The notes under the pieces: model-generated
The model's database searches: none
The model's input: the letters and a program-made list of their open reading frames with translations, nothing else
Told to the model about the DNA's origin: nothing
In this document: in pieces, positions 1 to 7,576 of the stretch
Position numbering within the stretch: position 1 is the first letter of the stretch
How the letters are laid out: the number at the start of each line of letters is the position of its first letter
Translations under genes and position numbers: made by a program
From: Halopseudomonas sp002296055
GTDB taxonomy: Bacteria > Pseudomonadota > Gammaproteobacteria > Pseudomonadales > Pseudomonadaceae
Length of the DNA: 64,000 bases
Assembly: GCF_050876985.1 (NCBI RefSeq)
Contig: NZ_JBPAPP010000001.1
Direction: 5' to 3' (one strand)

Positions 1-205
1 GCACTTGCTGCTGCTCAGCGACGAGTCGCATATGCTGGTCGAATATGACGAGCATGGTCATCCTCGCAGCCTGCTGGGCTTGTGGCGCGGCATGCACGGC
101 CTGCAGCAGACGGTGCCGCAGGCCGAGGGATTGGCGATGGATGGGCAGTCGCGACTCTATCTGGTCAGCGAGCCGAACCTGTTCTATCGCTTTGTACCCG
201 AGTAG
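1..205 (+). CDS. YjiK / SdiA-regulated family protein, C-terminal fragment
   Basis: Only the last 67 codons are present; the reading frame is open at the left edge (first full codon at base 2), so the gene begins outside the window. The visible part resembles the end of the SdiA-regulated/YjiK family, a predicted beta-propeller protein attached to the envelope: it has the LLLLSDESHMLVEYDEHG strand, the QAEGLAMD turn and the terminal LYLVSEPNLFYRF. The family has no firmly established biochemical function. It ends 6 bases before the convergent rpiA stop. The family call rests on these short motifs. Confidence 0.6.
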   Translation, partial: HLLLLSDESHMLVEYDEHGHPRSLLGLWRGMHGLQQTVPQAEGLAMDGQSRLYLVSEPNLFYRFVPE

Positions 206-211
206 CGCGCG

Positions 212-886
212 TCAGCTGCGCTCGATGGTGCGCACGCCCTGGGCAGTACCCAGCAGCAGTACGTCTGCCGGGCGAGCGGCGAACAGACCGTTGCACACGA
301 CGCCGACAATGGCGTTAAGGTCGGCTTCCAGCTGCTTGGGGTTGATGATCGACATGTTGTAGACATCAAGAATGACGTTGCCGTTGTCGGTCACGCAGCC
401 TTCGCGGTACACCGGATCACCTCCCAGTTTGACGATCTCGCGTGCTACATGGCTGCGCGCCATCGGGATGACTTCAACCGGCAGCGGAAAGTTGCCGAGC
501 ACGGGTACCAGCTTGCTTTCATCGGCGATGCAGATGAAGGTCCTGGCAACCGCTGCAACGATTTTCTCGCGGGTCAGCGCGGCGCCACCACCCTTGATCA
601 GCTCCAGGTTTTCGTTGCTTTCATCGGCGCCGTCAACGTAGAAGTCCAGCTGCGGTACGCCGTTCAGGTCGTAGACGGTGATGCCGTGGCTTTTCAGGCG
701 CTCAGCGGTGGCTTCCGAGCTGGCGACGGCACCGTCGAAGGCCAGCTTGTGTTTGGCCAGTGCGTCGATAAAGCAGTTGGCGGTAGAGCCGGTGCCAACG
801 CCGACAATGCTGTTTTCATCCAGATGCGGCAGCAGGCGCTCCACGGCGGCCTGTCCTACCGCCTGTTTCAGTTCGTCCTGGGTCAT
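212..886 (-). CDS. rpiA: Ribose-5-phosphate isomerase A
   Basis: RpiA interconverts ribose 5-phosphate and ribulose 5-phosphate in the non-oxidative pentose phosphate pathway, in the cytosol. The 224-residue product has the usual length and the family signatures: the phosphate loop GVGTGSTA (about 29-36), DGADE (85-89) and KGGGAALTREK (98-108), which carry the expected catalytic Asp, Lys and Glu. It is divergent from ilvA across a 128-base gap, the arrangement usual in Pseudomonas. A perfect TATAAT lies 35 bases before the start codon. Confidence 0.97.
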   Translation of the reverse strand: MTQDELKQAVGQAAVERLLPHLDENSIVGVGTGSTANCFIDALAKHKLAFDGAVASSEATAERLKSHGITVYDLNGVPQLDFYVDGADESNENLELIKGGGAALTREKIVAAVARTFICIADESKLVPVLGNFPLPVEVIPMARSHVAREIVKLGGDPVYREGCVTDNGNVILDVYNMSIINPKQLEADLNAIVGVVCNGLFAARPADVLLLGTAQGVRTIERS

Positions 887-920
887 CTCGGTTCCTCGTC
901 ACGGGCGGGCAAAAAACGCG

Positions 921-926
921 ATTATA
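921..926 (-). promoter_or_regulatory. Candidate -10 box of rpiA
   Basis: The minus strand reads TATAAT here, a perfect sigma-70 -10 hexamer. It would give an rpiA leader of roughly 28 bases. The region 17 bases upstream does not resemble TTGACA, so the -35 element is weak or absent. Confidence 0.45.
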
Positions 927-1014
927 CGGGCTTGGCTGGACCGGCGTGTAGTCGGGCCGGCCTTGATTCGCTAGACTGGCCGCTTTCCCGTCCCTCTGCT
1001 AGCCGACTGCCTCC

Positions 1015-2529
1015 ATGCTGGAAACCTACGTTAAAAAGATTCTCTGCTCGCCTGTCTACGATGTGGCGGTGGAAACCCCGGTCCATCCGGCGCCCTTTCT
1101 CTCCGAACGTCTGGACAACACGGTGCTGCTCAAGCGCGAAGATCTGCAGCCGGTGTTCTCCTTCAAAATTCGCGGCGCTTACAACAAGCTGGCGCAGTTG
1201 ACCGACGAGCAGCGTGCCTGCGGTGTGGTCGCGGCCTCGGCTGGTAACCACGCGCAGGGGCTGGCCTACGCGGCCCGTCACATGGGCGTGAAGGCGACTA
1301 TCGTGATGCCGCGCACCACCCCTGAGATCAAGGTCAAGGCGGTGCGTGCCCGTGGCGGTAAGGTGGTGCTGCACGGTGATGCCTTCGACGAGGCGCTGGC
1401 TTACTCGCAGAAGCTGGTGAAGGAAAAGGGCTACGTCTACATCCACCCTTACGACGATCCTGACACCATTGCTGGTCAGGGCACGGTGGCGATGGAAATC
1501 CTGCGTCAGGTGCAGGGCCCGCTGAACGCCATCTTTGTGCCGGTTGGCGGTGGTGGTTTGGTGGCGGGTATCGCGGCTTACGTCAAATACCTGCGTCCGG
1601 ACATCAAGGTGATTGGCGTCGAACCGCAAGACTCCGCTTGTTTGCACGCTGCCCTGGCCGCTGACGAGCGCGTTGTGCTCGGTCAGGTCGGGCTGTTTGC
1701 CGATGGCGTAGCGGTAGCGCAGATTGGCGAGCATACCTTTGAGGTATGTCGTCAGTATGTCGACGAGGTCATCACTGTCACGACCGACGAGATGTGTGCG
1801 GCTATCAAGGATATCTACGACGATACCCGCTCGATCTGCGAGCCGGCAGGCTGCCTGGGCGTTGCCGGCATCAAGAAATATGTCGAGCGCGAAGGGTGCA
1901 GTGGTCAGGTGCTGGTGGCTATCGACTCTGGCGCCAACATCAACTTCGACCGGCTGCGTCACGTGGCCGAGCGTGCCGAGATCGGTGAGCGGCGTGAAGC
2001 GCTGCTGGCGGTGACCATTCCCGAGAAGCCGGGCAGCTTCAAGCAGTTTTGTGAGGCGATCGGCAAGCGTGCGATTACCGAGTTCAACTACCGTTATCAC
2101 ACCGGCAGCGAGGCGCACATCTTCGTGGGTGTACAGACGCACCCTGAGCTGGATCCGCGCGACAAGCTGGTCGAGCAGCTGTCAGCCGACGGCTTCCCGG
2201 TGCTGGACCTGACCGATAACGAGCTGGCCAAACTGCATATTCGCCACATGGTTGGCGGTCACGCCGAGCACGTAACCGATGAGCAGGTGTTCCGCTTTGA
2301 GTTTCCGGAGCGTCCGGGCGCGCTGTTCAACTTCCTCAACAAGCTGGGCGGGCGCTGGAATATCTCAATGTTCCACTACCGCAACCACGGGGCTGCCTAC
2401 GGCCGGGTGGTCGCCGGCCTGCAAGTGCCCGAGGGTGAGCGGCATTTGATTCCGGCGGCGTTGGACGGTATTGGCTACCAGTACTGGGACGAGACCGACA
2501 ACCCGGCGTACAAGCTCTATTTGGGCTGA
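1015..2529 (+). CDS. ilvA: Threonine ammonia-lyase, biosynthetic
   Basis: IlvA is a PLP enzyme that deaminates threonine to 2-oxobutanoate, the first committed step of isoleucine synthesis. The 504 residues match the long biosynthetic form: an N-terminal PLP fold-type II domain (about 1-320) with the Schiff-base Lys51 in SFKIRGAYNK, SAGNHAQG near 80 and a glycine-rich PVGGGG loop near 180, followed by two ACT-like regulatory domains (about 330-410 and 425-500) for isoleucine/valine feedback. Its last 13 bases overlap the convergent diguanylate cyclase gene. ilvD, which acts later in the pathway, is at 44.6 kb. Confidence 0.97.
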   Translation: MLETYVKKILCSPVYDVAVETPVHPAPFLSERLDNTVLLKREDLQPVFSFKIRGAYNKLAQLTDEQRACGVVAASAGNHAQGLAYAARHMGVKATIVMPRTTPEIKVKAVRARGGKVVLHGDAFDEALAYSQKLVKEKGYVYIHPYDDPDTIAGQGTVAMEILRQVQGPLNAIFVPVGGGGLVAGIAAYVKYLRPDIKVIGVEPQDSACLHAALAADERVVLGQVGLFADGVAVAQIGEHTFEVCRQYVDEVITVTTDEMCAAIKDIYDDTRSICEPAGCLGVAGIKKYVEREGCSGQVLVAIDSGANINFDRLRHVAERAEIGERREALLAVTIPEKPGSFKQFCEAIGKRAITEFNYRYHTGSEAHIFVGVQTHPELDPRDKLVEQLSADGFPVLDLTDNELAKLHIRHMVGGHAEHVTDEQVFRFEFPERPGALFNFLNKLGGRWNISMFHYRNHGAAYGRVVAGLQVPEGERHLIPAALDGIGYQYWDETDNPAYKLYLG

Positions 2530-4379
2530 TCGTCGGTGGTCACCGCCAGTTGCGAGCGGTTCCGTCCGGCGGCCTTGGCCCGGTAAAGGGCGGTGTCGGC
2601 CTGGCGCACCAGGTCATGCGGGCTCCACTCGGGCTGCGGCAGCAAGCTGGCGGCGCCAACGCTGACGGTAAGCAGGCCCTCGGCAACGGTGGTGTTGGGG
2701 TGCCGAATGCCGAGTGTGGCAATGGCATCGTGAATCCGCTCGGCCACCTGCACGCATTGCTGCGGGCCGGCGCCGGGCAGGATGACCGCAAACTCCTCTC
2801 CGCCGTAGCGGCAGACGCAATCTCCTTCGCGCATCAGGCAGCTGTTCAGCGCCGTAGCAACCTGCTGCAGTGCATCGTCGCCGGCCTGGTGCCCCAGCTC
2901 GTCGTTGAAGCGCTTGAAGTGGTCGACATCCAGCATCAGCAAGCCGAGCGGTGTTTGCTCGCGGCGCAGGCGGCGCCACTCGCTGACCAGTGTCTTGTCG
3001 AAGTAGCGGCGATTGAACAGCCCGGTCAAGCCGTCCTGATGTGATAGTTGCTGCAGGCGGGCCGCCAGCTGCAACTGTTCGCTGTTGTCGCGTCCGACGC
3101 AGATCAGGTAGTCGCGACCGATGCGGCGCAGGTGGCGAACACTGACTTCCAGGGGAGAGCTTCTGCCGTCACGGCGAATGATACGTTTCTGGAAAATCGC
3201 GTTGCCCTGGCTATGGATCATGTTGCGCAACTCGGCCAGCCACTTGATGGCCCCGGGCATGACGTCGTCGGGCGCAATGCGCAGCACTTCGCGCAGCTCG
3301 ATCTCGCTGTAGCCCAGGCTTTGCCAGCAGGTGCGATTCAAGTAGACAACTTCCATCGGGTCCAGGCCAATGATGAACAGCGCGTCATGGCTGTGATCTG
3401 TCATGTCGTGGATCAGCTTCAGTCGGGCCTGATTGTGTTTCAGGCTTTCCTCGGTGTCCTGGCGACGCTTTATTTCGGCCTGGAGCTGATGATTGCTGCG
3501 TGCCAGTTGCTGGCTGCGCTGTGCTCCGCGCATGGTCAGCAGCAACGAGATGCACAGCAGCAGCGCCGCCAGGGCGCCGGAGACGACAACCATCAGCGGC
3601 AGGTGGGTGGTGGTGCTGGCGAGCAATTGATGGGTGGGCTGCATGACCAGCACAAAGTTGCTGTTGTCGGCCAAGGTTACCGGGCTGCTAACGCTCCAGG
3701 GCGCGGCCTGGTAATCACTCTCGGAGGTATACAGCGCAACGCCTTGCTCTTCCAGGCGCAGGCTGCGGTCGGCGGCCTGCAGTTCGCTGAGCAGGTCGTT
3801 GATCAGCACCTCGACACGGAAGATACCCAGCAGAAAGCCATCGAAGCGGCGCAGGTCGCCGCTGACGCGGTGCAGCGGTATGTAGTAGGCCAGGCCCAGT
3901 CCACCTTGAACTAGCTCGAACGAGTTGCTCAGTCGCGGCTGGCCGGTGTCACGGGCCGCCAGCAGCAGCGGGTAGTTGGGGTGGGTTCTTGGGTAGATCA
4001 GGCCGATCGCCGCCTCGTTGCCGTTCAATGGCTCGATCCAGCGCATGCGAAAACTGGCGTCCAGCCACTCGATGGCCTGAAAGTTGTGATAGTCACGTAG
4101 CAGTTGGTTGGCGTTTTCGGTCCACAGATCGCGATTGGCGCGGTGTTGTGGCCAGCGTTCGGCCAGGCGCAGGAGGGTGGCGGCCTGCTGCTCGAAGCGA
4201 GTTTGAATTTGATGGGCGAGGGCGTCGGCTTCCAATTGCAGACGCGCACGCGCTTGTTCTTGCTCGGCATCCAGCAGTGCCTGCCAAAGCAGGTAGAGAG
4301 CGATTGCCATGATGCCAAACAGCGCAAAAATCAGCCGTGGGAACTGTGTGATTGGCGCGGGCATGGCGGGTACTGGCAT
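2517..4379 (-). CDS. Membrane diguanylate cyclase with CHASE-like sensor, PAS and GGDEF
   Basis: This is a 620-residue inner-membrane signalling protein predicted to make cyclic di-GMP. Order of parts: TM1 (14-34), periplasmic CHASE-like region (about 40-255, with the typical IEWLDASFRMRWIEPL stretch), TM2 (259-282), a coiled linker, PAS (about 320-430) and GGDEF (about 440-610). The active-site loop is GGEEF (526-530), a functional variant, and an RxxD inhibitory site (R517, D520) sits exactly five residues before it, so both activity and product inhibition are expected. The ligand is unknown. The gene overlaps the ilvA end by 13 bases. Confidence 0.9.
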   Translation of the reverse strand: MPVPAMPAPITQFPRLIFALFGIMAIALYLLWQALLDAEQEQARARLQLEADALAHQIQTRFEQQAATLLRLAERWPQHRANRDLWTENANQLLRDYHNFQAIEWLDASFRMRWIEPLNGNEAAIGLIYPRTHPNYPLLLAARDTGQPRLSNSFELVQGGLGLAYYIPLHRVSGDLRRFDGFLLGIFRVEVLINDLLSELQAADRSLRLEEQGVALYTSESDYQAAPWSVSSPVTLADNSNFVLVMQPTHQLLASTTTHLPLMVVVSGALAALLLCISLLLTMRGAQRSQQLARSNHQLQAEIKRRQDTEESLKHNQARLKLIHDMTDHSHDALFIIGLDPMEVVYLNRTCWQSLGYSEIELREVLRIAPDDVMPGAIKWLAELRNMIHSQGNAIFQKRIIRRDGRSSPLEVSVRHLRRIGRDYLICVGRDNSEQLQLAARLQQLSHQDGLTGLFNRRYFDKTLVSEWRRLRREQTPLGLLMLDVDHFKRFNDELGHQAGDDALQQVATALNSCLMREGDCVCRYGGEEFAVILPGAGPQQCVQVAERIHDAIATLGIRHPNTTVAEGLLTVSVGAASLLPQPEWSPHDLVRQADTALYRAKAAGRNRSQLAVTTDDQPK

Positions 4380-4388
4380 GGCAAGTCT

Positions 4389-4619
4389 CTAAACGTCGGA
4401 GGCTGGGCTGTTGCTGTTCTGGCGCGAGATCGAGGGGTTAGCCTGGCTGGCTAGCGTCGCTTGTCTCGCCCGCAGTGCCGCCAACCCCTGTGACGATTCT
4501 GCGTGTGTTACCCAGCTTCGTTGGTTTAGTGATAGCACAGTGCTTGCAGCCAGGCCAGTGGCCAAGCAAGCACCGATCAATTTCGCACGCCTCTGGCGGC
4601 GTTTTGCTGCCGCCCGCAT
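4389..4619 (-). CDS. Possible small single-pass membrane protein (unknown)
   Basis: An open frame lies between the EVE-domain gene and the cyclase, all on the minus strand. From the ATG at 4619 it gives 76 residues: a basic start (KRRQRRAK), one hydrophobic segment (LIGACLATGLAASTVLSL) and a polar Ala/Ser-rich tail. A longer frame begins at 4691 but would run into the EVE coding region. No strong ribosome binding site is visible, and third-position GC is lower than in neighbouring genes. I do not recognise a family. It could be a real small gene or a chance frame. Confidence 0.35.
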   Translation of the reverse strand: MRAAAKRRQRRAKLIGACLATGLAASTVLSLNQRSWVTHAESSQGLAALRARQATLASQANPSISRQNSNSPASDV

Positions 4620-4654
4620 CAGCGGCCGCAGAGCTGCTGCGTCATTATTCGGTG

Positions 4655-5113
4655 CTACGTTCGGCGCGCAGCGGCCAGCAGAATTTTCCACTGGTCCGGT
4701 TCTACCGGCATGACTGACAGACGACTGCCGCGCTGCAGCAGTGCGAGCCCTTCCAGACCAGCCAGCTCGCGCAATTCAGCCAGGCTGAGCAAACGCGGGA
4801 ACTTTTCCACGAAAGCGACGTCCACCGCGACCCAAGGCAAGCGCTCGGCATGGCAGCGCGGGTCGTGGTAGGGGCTTTCAGGGTTTAGGGCGGTCTGATC
4901 CGGGTAGGGGGCGCGCGTAATGCGGCCAATGCCGGCTAGTCCTGGAGGCTGGCAGCTGGAGTGATAGAACAGGAAGCTGTCGCCGGGCTGCATCGCCTGC
5001 ATGAAGTTGCGTGCCTGATAATTGCGCACGCCGTCCCAGGGGGCCTCTTGCTGGTCTCGCAGGTCGTCGATGGAGAAGGTGTCGGGCTCGGACTTTAGCA
5101 GCCAAAAGGTCAT
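4655..5113 (-). CDS. EVE-domain protein (Thymocyte nuclear protein 1 type)
   Basis: The 152-residue product is a complete EVE domain, a PUA-like fold that binds modified bases in DNA or RNA. It starts with the family hallmark WLLKSEPDTFSIDDL and continues with WDGVRNYQARN and GDSFLFYHS, the parts that form the base-binding pocket. Bacterial stand-alone EVE proteins have been linked to tRNA or modified-nucleic-acid recognition, but the role of this one is not established. It lies near fthC and 6S RNA and is divergent from a 41-residue membrane protein. Confidence 0.88.
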   Translation of the reverse strand: MTFWLLKSEPDTFSIDDLRDQQEAPWDGVRNYQARNFMQAMQPGDSFLFYHSSCQPPGLAGIGRITRAPYPDQTALNPESPYHDPRCHAERLPWVAVDVAFVEKFPRLLSLAELRELAGLEGLALLQRGSRLSVMPVEPDQWKILLAAARRT

Positions 5114-5129
5114 GCAGGCCTCCTTTTTG

Positions 5130-5158
5130 TTGACAGTTGTGTGACAAGGGTGTACGAA
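5130..5158 (+). promoter_or_regulatory. Candidate sigma-70 promoter for the 41-residue membrane protein
   Basis: A perfect -35 TTGACA (5130-5135) is followed after 17 bases by TACGAA (5153-5158), a weak -10. It points towards the small gene at 5252, giving a leader of roughly 85 bases. The strength of the -35 is the main support. Confidence 0.35.
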
Positions 5159-5251
5159 GCGGTTTTATATGCAGCGACGGTGAGTCGAATTGGGGCGCTG
5201 CATCACGCATATTCATATTATTAGATTGCCGTATTTGTCAGGAGGCAACGC

Positions 5252-5377
5252 GTGCGACGCAAACCAGATTTGTTGTGGGTTTTGGTCATCGTATTCGGTT
5301 TGGGGGTGGTGACCACGGGCTATACCCAGAGTTATCTTGATCGCAGTGCCGAAGCGGAGCTACAGCGAGCGCCCTGA
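5252..5377 (+). CDS. 41-residue single-pass membrane protein, GTG start
   Basis: This small gene is supported by a near-perfect Shine-Dalgarno AGGAGG (5240-5245) six bases before a GTG start. The product has a positively charged N-terminus (MRRKPDLL), one transmembrane helix (WVLVIVFGLGVVTTG, about residues 9-23) and a short polar tail ending LQRAP. By the positive-inside rule the N-terminus is cytoplasmic. A candidate promoter lies at 5130-5158. It sits between the divergent EVE gene and the convergent fthC. I know no assigned function. Its size makes it easy for gene callers to miss. Confidence 0.72.
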   Translation: MRRKPDLLWVLVIVFGLGVVTTGYTQSYLDRSAEAELQRAP

Positions 5378-5389
5378 CGCACCTCCAAA

Positions 5390-5986
5390 TTAGCGGTTAC
5401 TTGGAGCGCGGTCAGTCACTACTGCGTCGAGCGGGATATCCCAGCTCGCGCCCTGCAGGTGATCCACCTGCTGACAGCGGTGGGCCAGCCCCAGCAGGGA
5501 TGGCCTGCGTGTTGCAGTGCGCCAGCGCCGCCAGGCGAAGGCGCGATCATAAAAGCCGCCGCCCATACCCAGGCGATTGCCGGCTGCATCAAACCCCACC
5601 AGTGGTAACAACACCAGATCAAGGCGCCAGGCTTTGACTTGCAGGCGGTGCTGCGTCTGTGGTTCGCGTATGCCAAAGCGGTTGTGCTGCCAGCGCTGGT
5701 CTTTGATCAGGCGCTGAAAGCGCATGGTCGTGCGGGGCCAGCGGCTTAGCACGGGCAGGTAGCAGTGTTTGCCCATGCGTTGGGCTTGGCGCATCAGCAG
5801 GGCTGGGTTTATTTCACCGTCGTTGGCCAGATAAAAGGCGATATGTCTGGCGCGCAGGAAGCGCATGTCCTGCGCCAATACTCGCTGCAGGCTGCGTGCG
5901 GCGGCGTGTTGCTGAGCAGGGCTAAGTGCTCGGCGCCGTTGGCGCAGCTGGCGTCGTAGTTGGGAGCGTGAAACAGGCGGGTTCAT
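5390..5986 (-). CDS. fthC: 5-formyltetrahydrofolate cyclo-ligase
   Basis: The enzyme uses ATP to convert 5-formyl-THF to 5,10-methenyl-THF, returning a folate storage form to the one-carbon pool. The 198-residue product has the family pattern: a basic N-terminus (RSQLRRQLRQRRRAL), the substrate motif ANDGEIN (about 54-60) and the nucleotide loop MGGGFYDR (about 141-148) after PLVGFD. It lies directly downstream of the 6S RNA gene, the ssrS-ygfA arrangement conserved in gammaproteobacteria. In E. coli that pair is one transcript, and the short spacing here suggests the same. Also called ygfA. Confidence 0.95.
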   Translation of the reverse strand: MNPPVSRSQLRRQLRQRRRALSPAQQHAAARSLQRVLAQDMRFLRARHIAFYLANDGEINPALLMRQAQRMGKHCYLPVLSRWPRTTMRFQRLIKDQRWQHNRFGIREPQTQHRLQVKAWRLDLVLLPLVGFDAAGNRLGMGGGFYDRAFAWRRWRTATRRPSLLGLAHRCQQVDHLQGASWDIPLDAVVTDRAPSNR

Positions 5987-5993
5987 GCTGAAA

Positions 5994-6170
5994 GGAGTCC
6001 CCAGAGTGCCGCTGCCGGGTTAGCCCTTGAACCCGAAAGTTCAAGGCGGAGAATACGGCGATACCTCAGGCTTTCCGTCATGCGGACATGCACACTGGCA
6101 CCGCGCGTGTTCCCCTGGTACAGGAGTATCGGCTCAGGGACATCACCGGCTGGCCAACACCCCAGGGATG
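5994..6170 (-). ncRNA. ssrS: 6S RNA
   Basis: 6S RNA binds the sigma-70 RNA polymerase holoenzyme and down-regulates many promoters in stationary phase. The transcript (about 177 nt) has a closing stem in which CCCTGGGGTG at the 5' end pairs over ten positions, with some wobbles, with CACTCTGGGG near the 3' end. The conserved GTCCCTGAGCCGATA segment and, near the 3' side, the hairpin CTTGAACTTTCGGGTTCAAGG also match gammaproteobacterial 6S RNA. A -10 box TATAGT lies at 6176-6181. The position between zapA and fthC is the standard one. Ends are estimated from the stem and may be off by a few bases. Confidence 0.9.
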
Positions 6171-6175
6171 GAACC

Positions 6176-6181
6176 ACTATA
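6176..6181 (-). promoter_or_regulatory. -10 box of the 6S RNA promoter
   Basis: The minus strand reads TATAGT, one mismatch from consensus, placed about 6 bases before the inferred 6S RNA 5' end. No good -35 is visible 16-18 bases upstream. Confidence 0.5.
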
Positions 6182-6237
6182 CAGAAGTTTGTCGCCGACT
6201 TCGATGGCTGTCTGCCGCTGACTGACGCCAGAGGTGG

Positions 6238-6540
6238 TTAGCCCTGATGGCCTTCCAGGGCCTGGTCCAGGCGTTTGACCAGCTCGCTGATCTGCGCTTG
6301 CTGGGCACTCAGATCGGCAGTTTGTTGGTGACTGCCGGTGAGCATGTCGTGGGTGATGTTGAGGGCAGCCATGACGGCAATACGCTCGACACCGACCACC
6401 TTGCCGCTGTTGCGGATGTCGCGCATGGTGGTGTCCAGGTGGCGCGCTGCCTGCTCCAGGTTGGAGCGCTCTTCCGGCGGGCAGCTGACGCGATACTCCT
6501 TATCGAGGATGTGCAGGGTGACGGTCAGGGGTTGGCTCAT
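6238..6540 (-). CDS. zapA: Cell division protein ZapA
   Basis: ZapA bundles FtsZ filaments and stabilises the Z-ring. The 100-residue product has the family's usual length: an N-terminal beta/alpha head (LTVTLHILDKEYRVSCP), the conserved AARHLD segment and RIAVMAALNITHDML, and a C-terminal coiled coil. Its start overlaps the stop of the preceding small coiled-coil gene (ATGA), so the two are translationally coupled. The 6S RNA gene starts about 70 bases after its end on the same strand. Confidence 0.95.
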   Translation of the reverse strand: MSQPLTVTLHILDKEYRVSCPPEERSNLEQAARHLDTTMRDIRNSGKVVGVERIAVMAALNITHDMLTGSHQQTADLSAQQAQISELVKRLDQALEGHQG

Positions 6541-6755
6541 GAGTCGTGCTCCAGGGATTTGAGTCGCAGAATCATGGCTTCGACCTTCTGACGGGCCAAA
6601 TCGTTCTTTTCAATTAACTGCACGCGCTCATCGCGCCACAGGCGCTCCTGCGCTTGCAGGTGCTGATTCTGCAGTTTCAGCTGGTCGCACAGGTCAATCA
6701 ACTGGCTGATACGCTGAGTCAGTGCCTGGATATCCAAATCGTCCATTGCCGCCAT
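6537..6755 (-). CDS. Small coiled-coil protein, TIGR02449/ZapB-like
   Basis: This 72-residue protein is almost entirely a heptad-patterned coiled coil (DIQALTQRISQLIDLCDQLK onwards), matching the TIGR02449 family found directly before zapA in pseudomonads. By location and shape it is a plausible ZapB-like partner of ZapA at the division ring, but that is inference from context. It shares a 4-base ATGA overlap with zapA, which indicates one operon and coupled translation. Confidence 0.85.
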   Translation of the reverse strand: MAAMDDLDIQALTQRISQLIDLCDQLKLQNQHLQAQERLWRDERVQLIEKNDLARQKVEAMILRLKSLEHDS

Positions 6756-6992
6756 TCTGTCTTCCCGGGGGGTTGAGCCACTATAGAGGCGCCCTGCAGG
6801 GTGGTCAAACCCGCAGCCGCAGGCTGCTTGGGGCGGTTGGCCGGCGCTGCATCAGCGGCCCGGGCGGTAGATTTCATCCGCTGCGCACAGGCACAATAGC
6901 CCCACTGGGTTCACCCGCTGCAACGCGGTGCCGGCGACAGCATACCTGTATCCGCGCCACTCGGCAGCGACTGTTTTTCGTGGGAGCACCGC

Positions 6993-7565
6993 ATGGCCTT
7001 GACGCACGCTGTATTTGATTATGACCGTTACGCACAGATCTGCAGCGATCTGGCTGCCGTGGGTCGTCCGCCTGAGCTGCACGGCCACCTGGTCGGGCGC
7101 CTAAGCGCCGGCTCACGCCTGGATCACACCACCTGGCTGAATGTCGCCCAAGAGCTGCTGGACGGGCGCGGCAGTCTGTCCGAGGCCGGTAAGGTAGCGC
7201 TGATCCAGCTCTACGACGCCAGTCTCGCCGAGCTGGCTGGCAGCGGCTTCAGCCTGACCTTGTTGCTGCCCGACGATGACGCCGGTATTGACCTGCGCAC
7301 CGCCGCCTTGGGGCAATGGTGTGATGGCTTTCTGGCGGGCTTTGGTCTGGTCGAGCGCAGCGCCGAGCTGAGCGAGGAGGCCGATGGCGTGCTGCGTGAT
7401 TTTGCTGCCATTGCCCAGGTGCAGTCTGATCTGGATGACTCTGAGGCCAACGAGGTCGATTTTATGGAGGTCATGGAGTACGTGCGCATGGCCACGCTGA
7501 TGGTATTCAGCGAATGTCAGAGCAATGATAAGCAACAGGACACCCCGCCAGCCGCACTGCATTGA
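6993..7565 (+). CDS. UPF0149 (YgfB) family protein
   Basis: The 190-residue product matches the YgfB/UPF0149 family that precedes pepP in gammaproteobacteria: an all-helical protein with LHGHLVGRLSAG near the start, GQWCDGFLAGFGL in the middle and VDFMEVMEYVRMATL near the end. In P. aeruginosa a YgfB homologue affects beta-lactam resistance through AlpA-dependent ampDh3 expression; whether this one does so cannot be read here. The start is the ATG after GGGAGC. Its stop lies 11 bases before the pepP start, so it heads the pepP-ubiH-ubiI operon. Confidence 0.9.
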   Translation: MALTHAVFDYDRYAQICSDLAAVGRPPELHGHLVGRLSAGSRLDHTTWLNVAQELLDGRGSLSEAGKVALIQLYDASLAELAGSGFSLTLLLPDDDAGIDLRTAALGQWCDGFLAGFGLVERSAELSEEADGVLRDFAAIAQVQSDLDDSEANEVDFMEVMEYVRMATLMVFSECQSNDKQQDTPPAALH

Positions 7566-7576
7566 TTGAGGTGAAG

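Noticed and set aside
922..2142. 406-codon minus-strand open frame over ilvA
   Set aside because: It mirrors the codons of ilvA, which has clear enzyme motifs along its full length. Long antisense frames are expected in GC-rich DNA.
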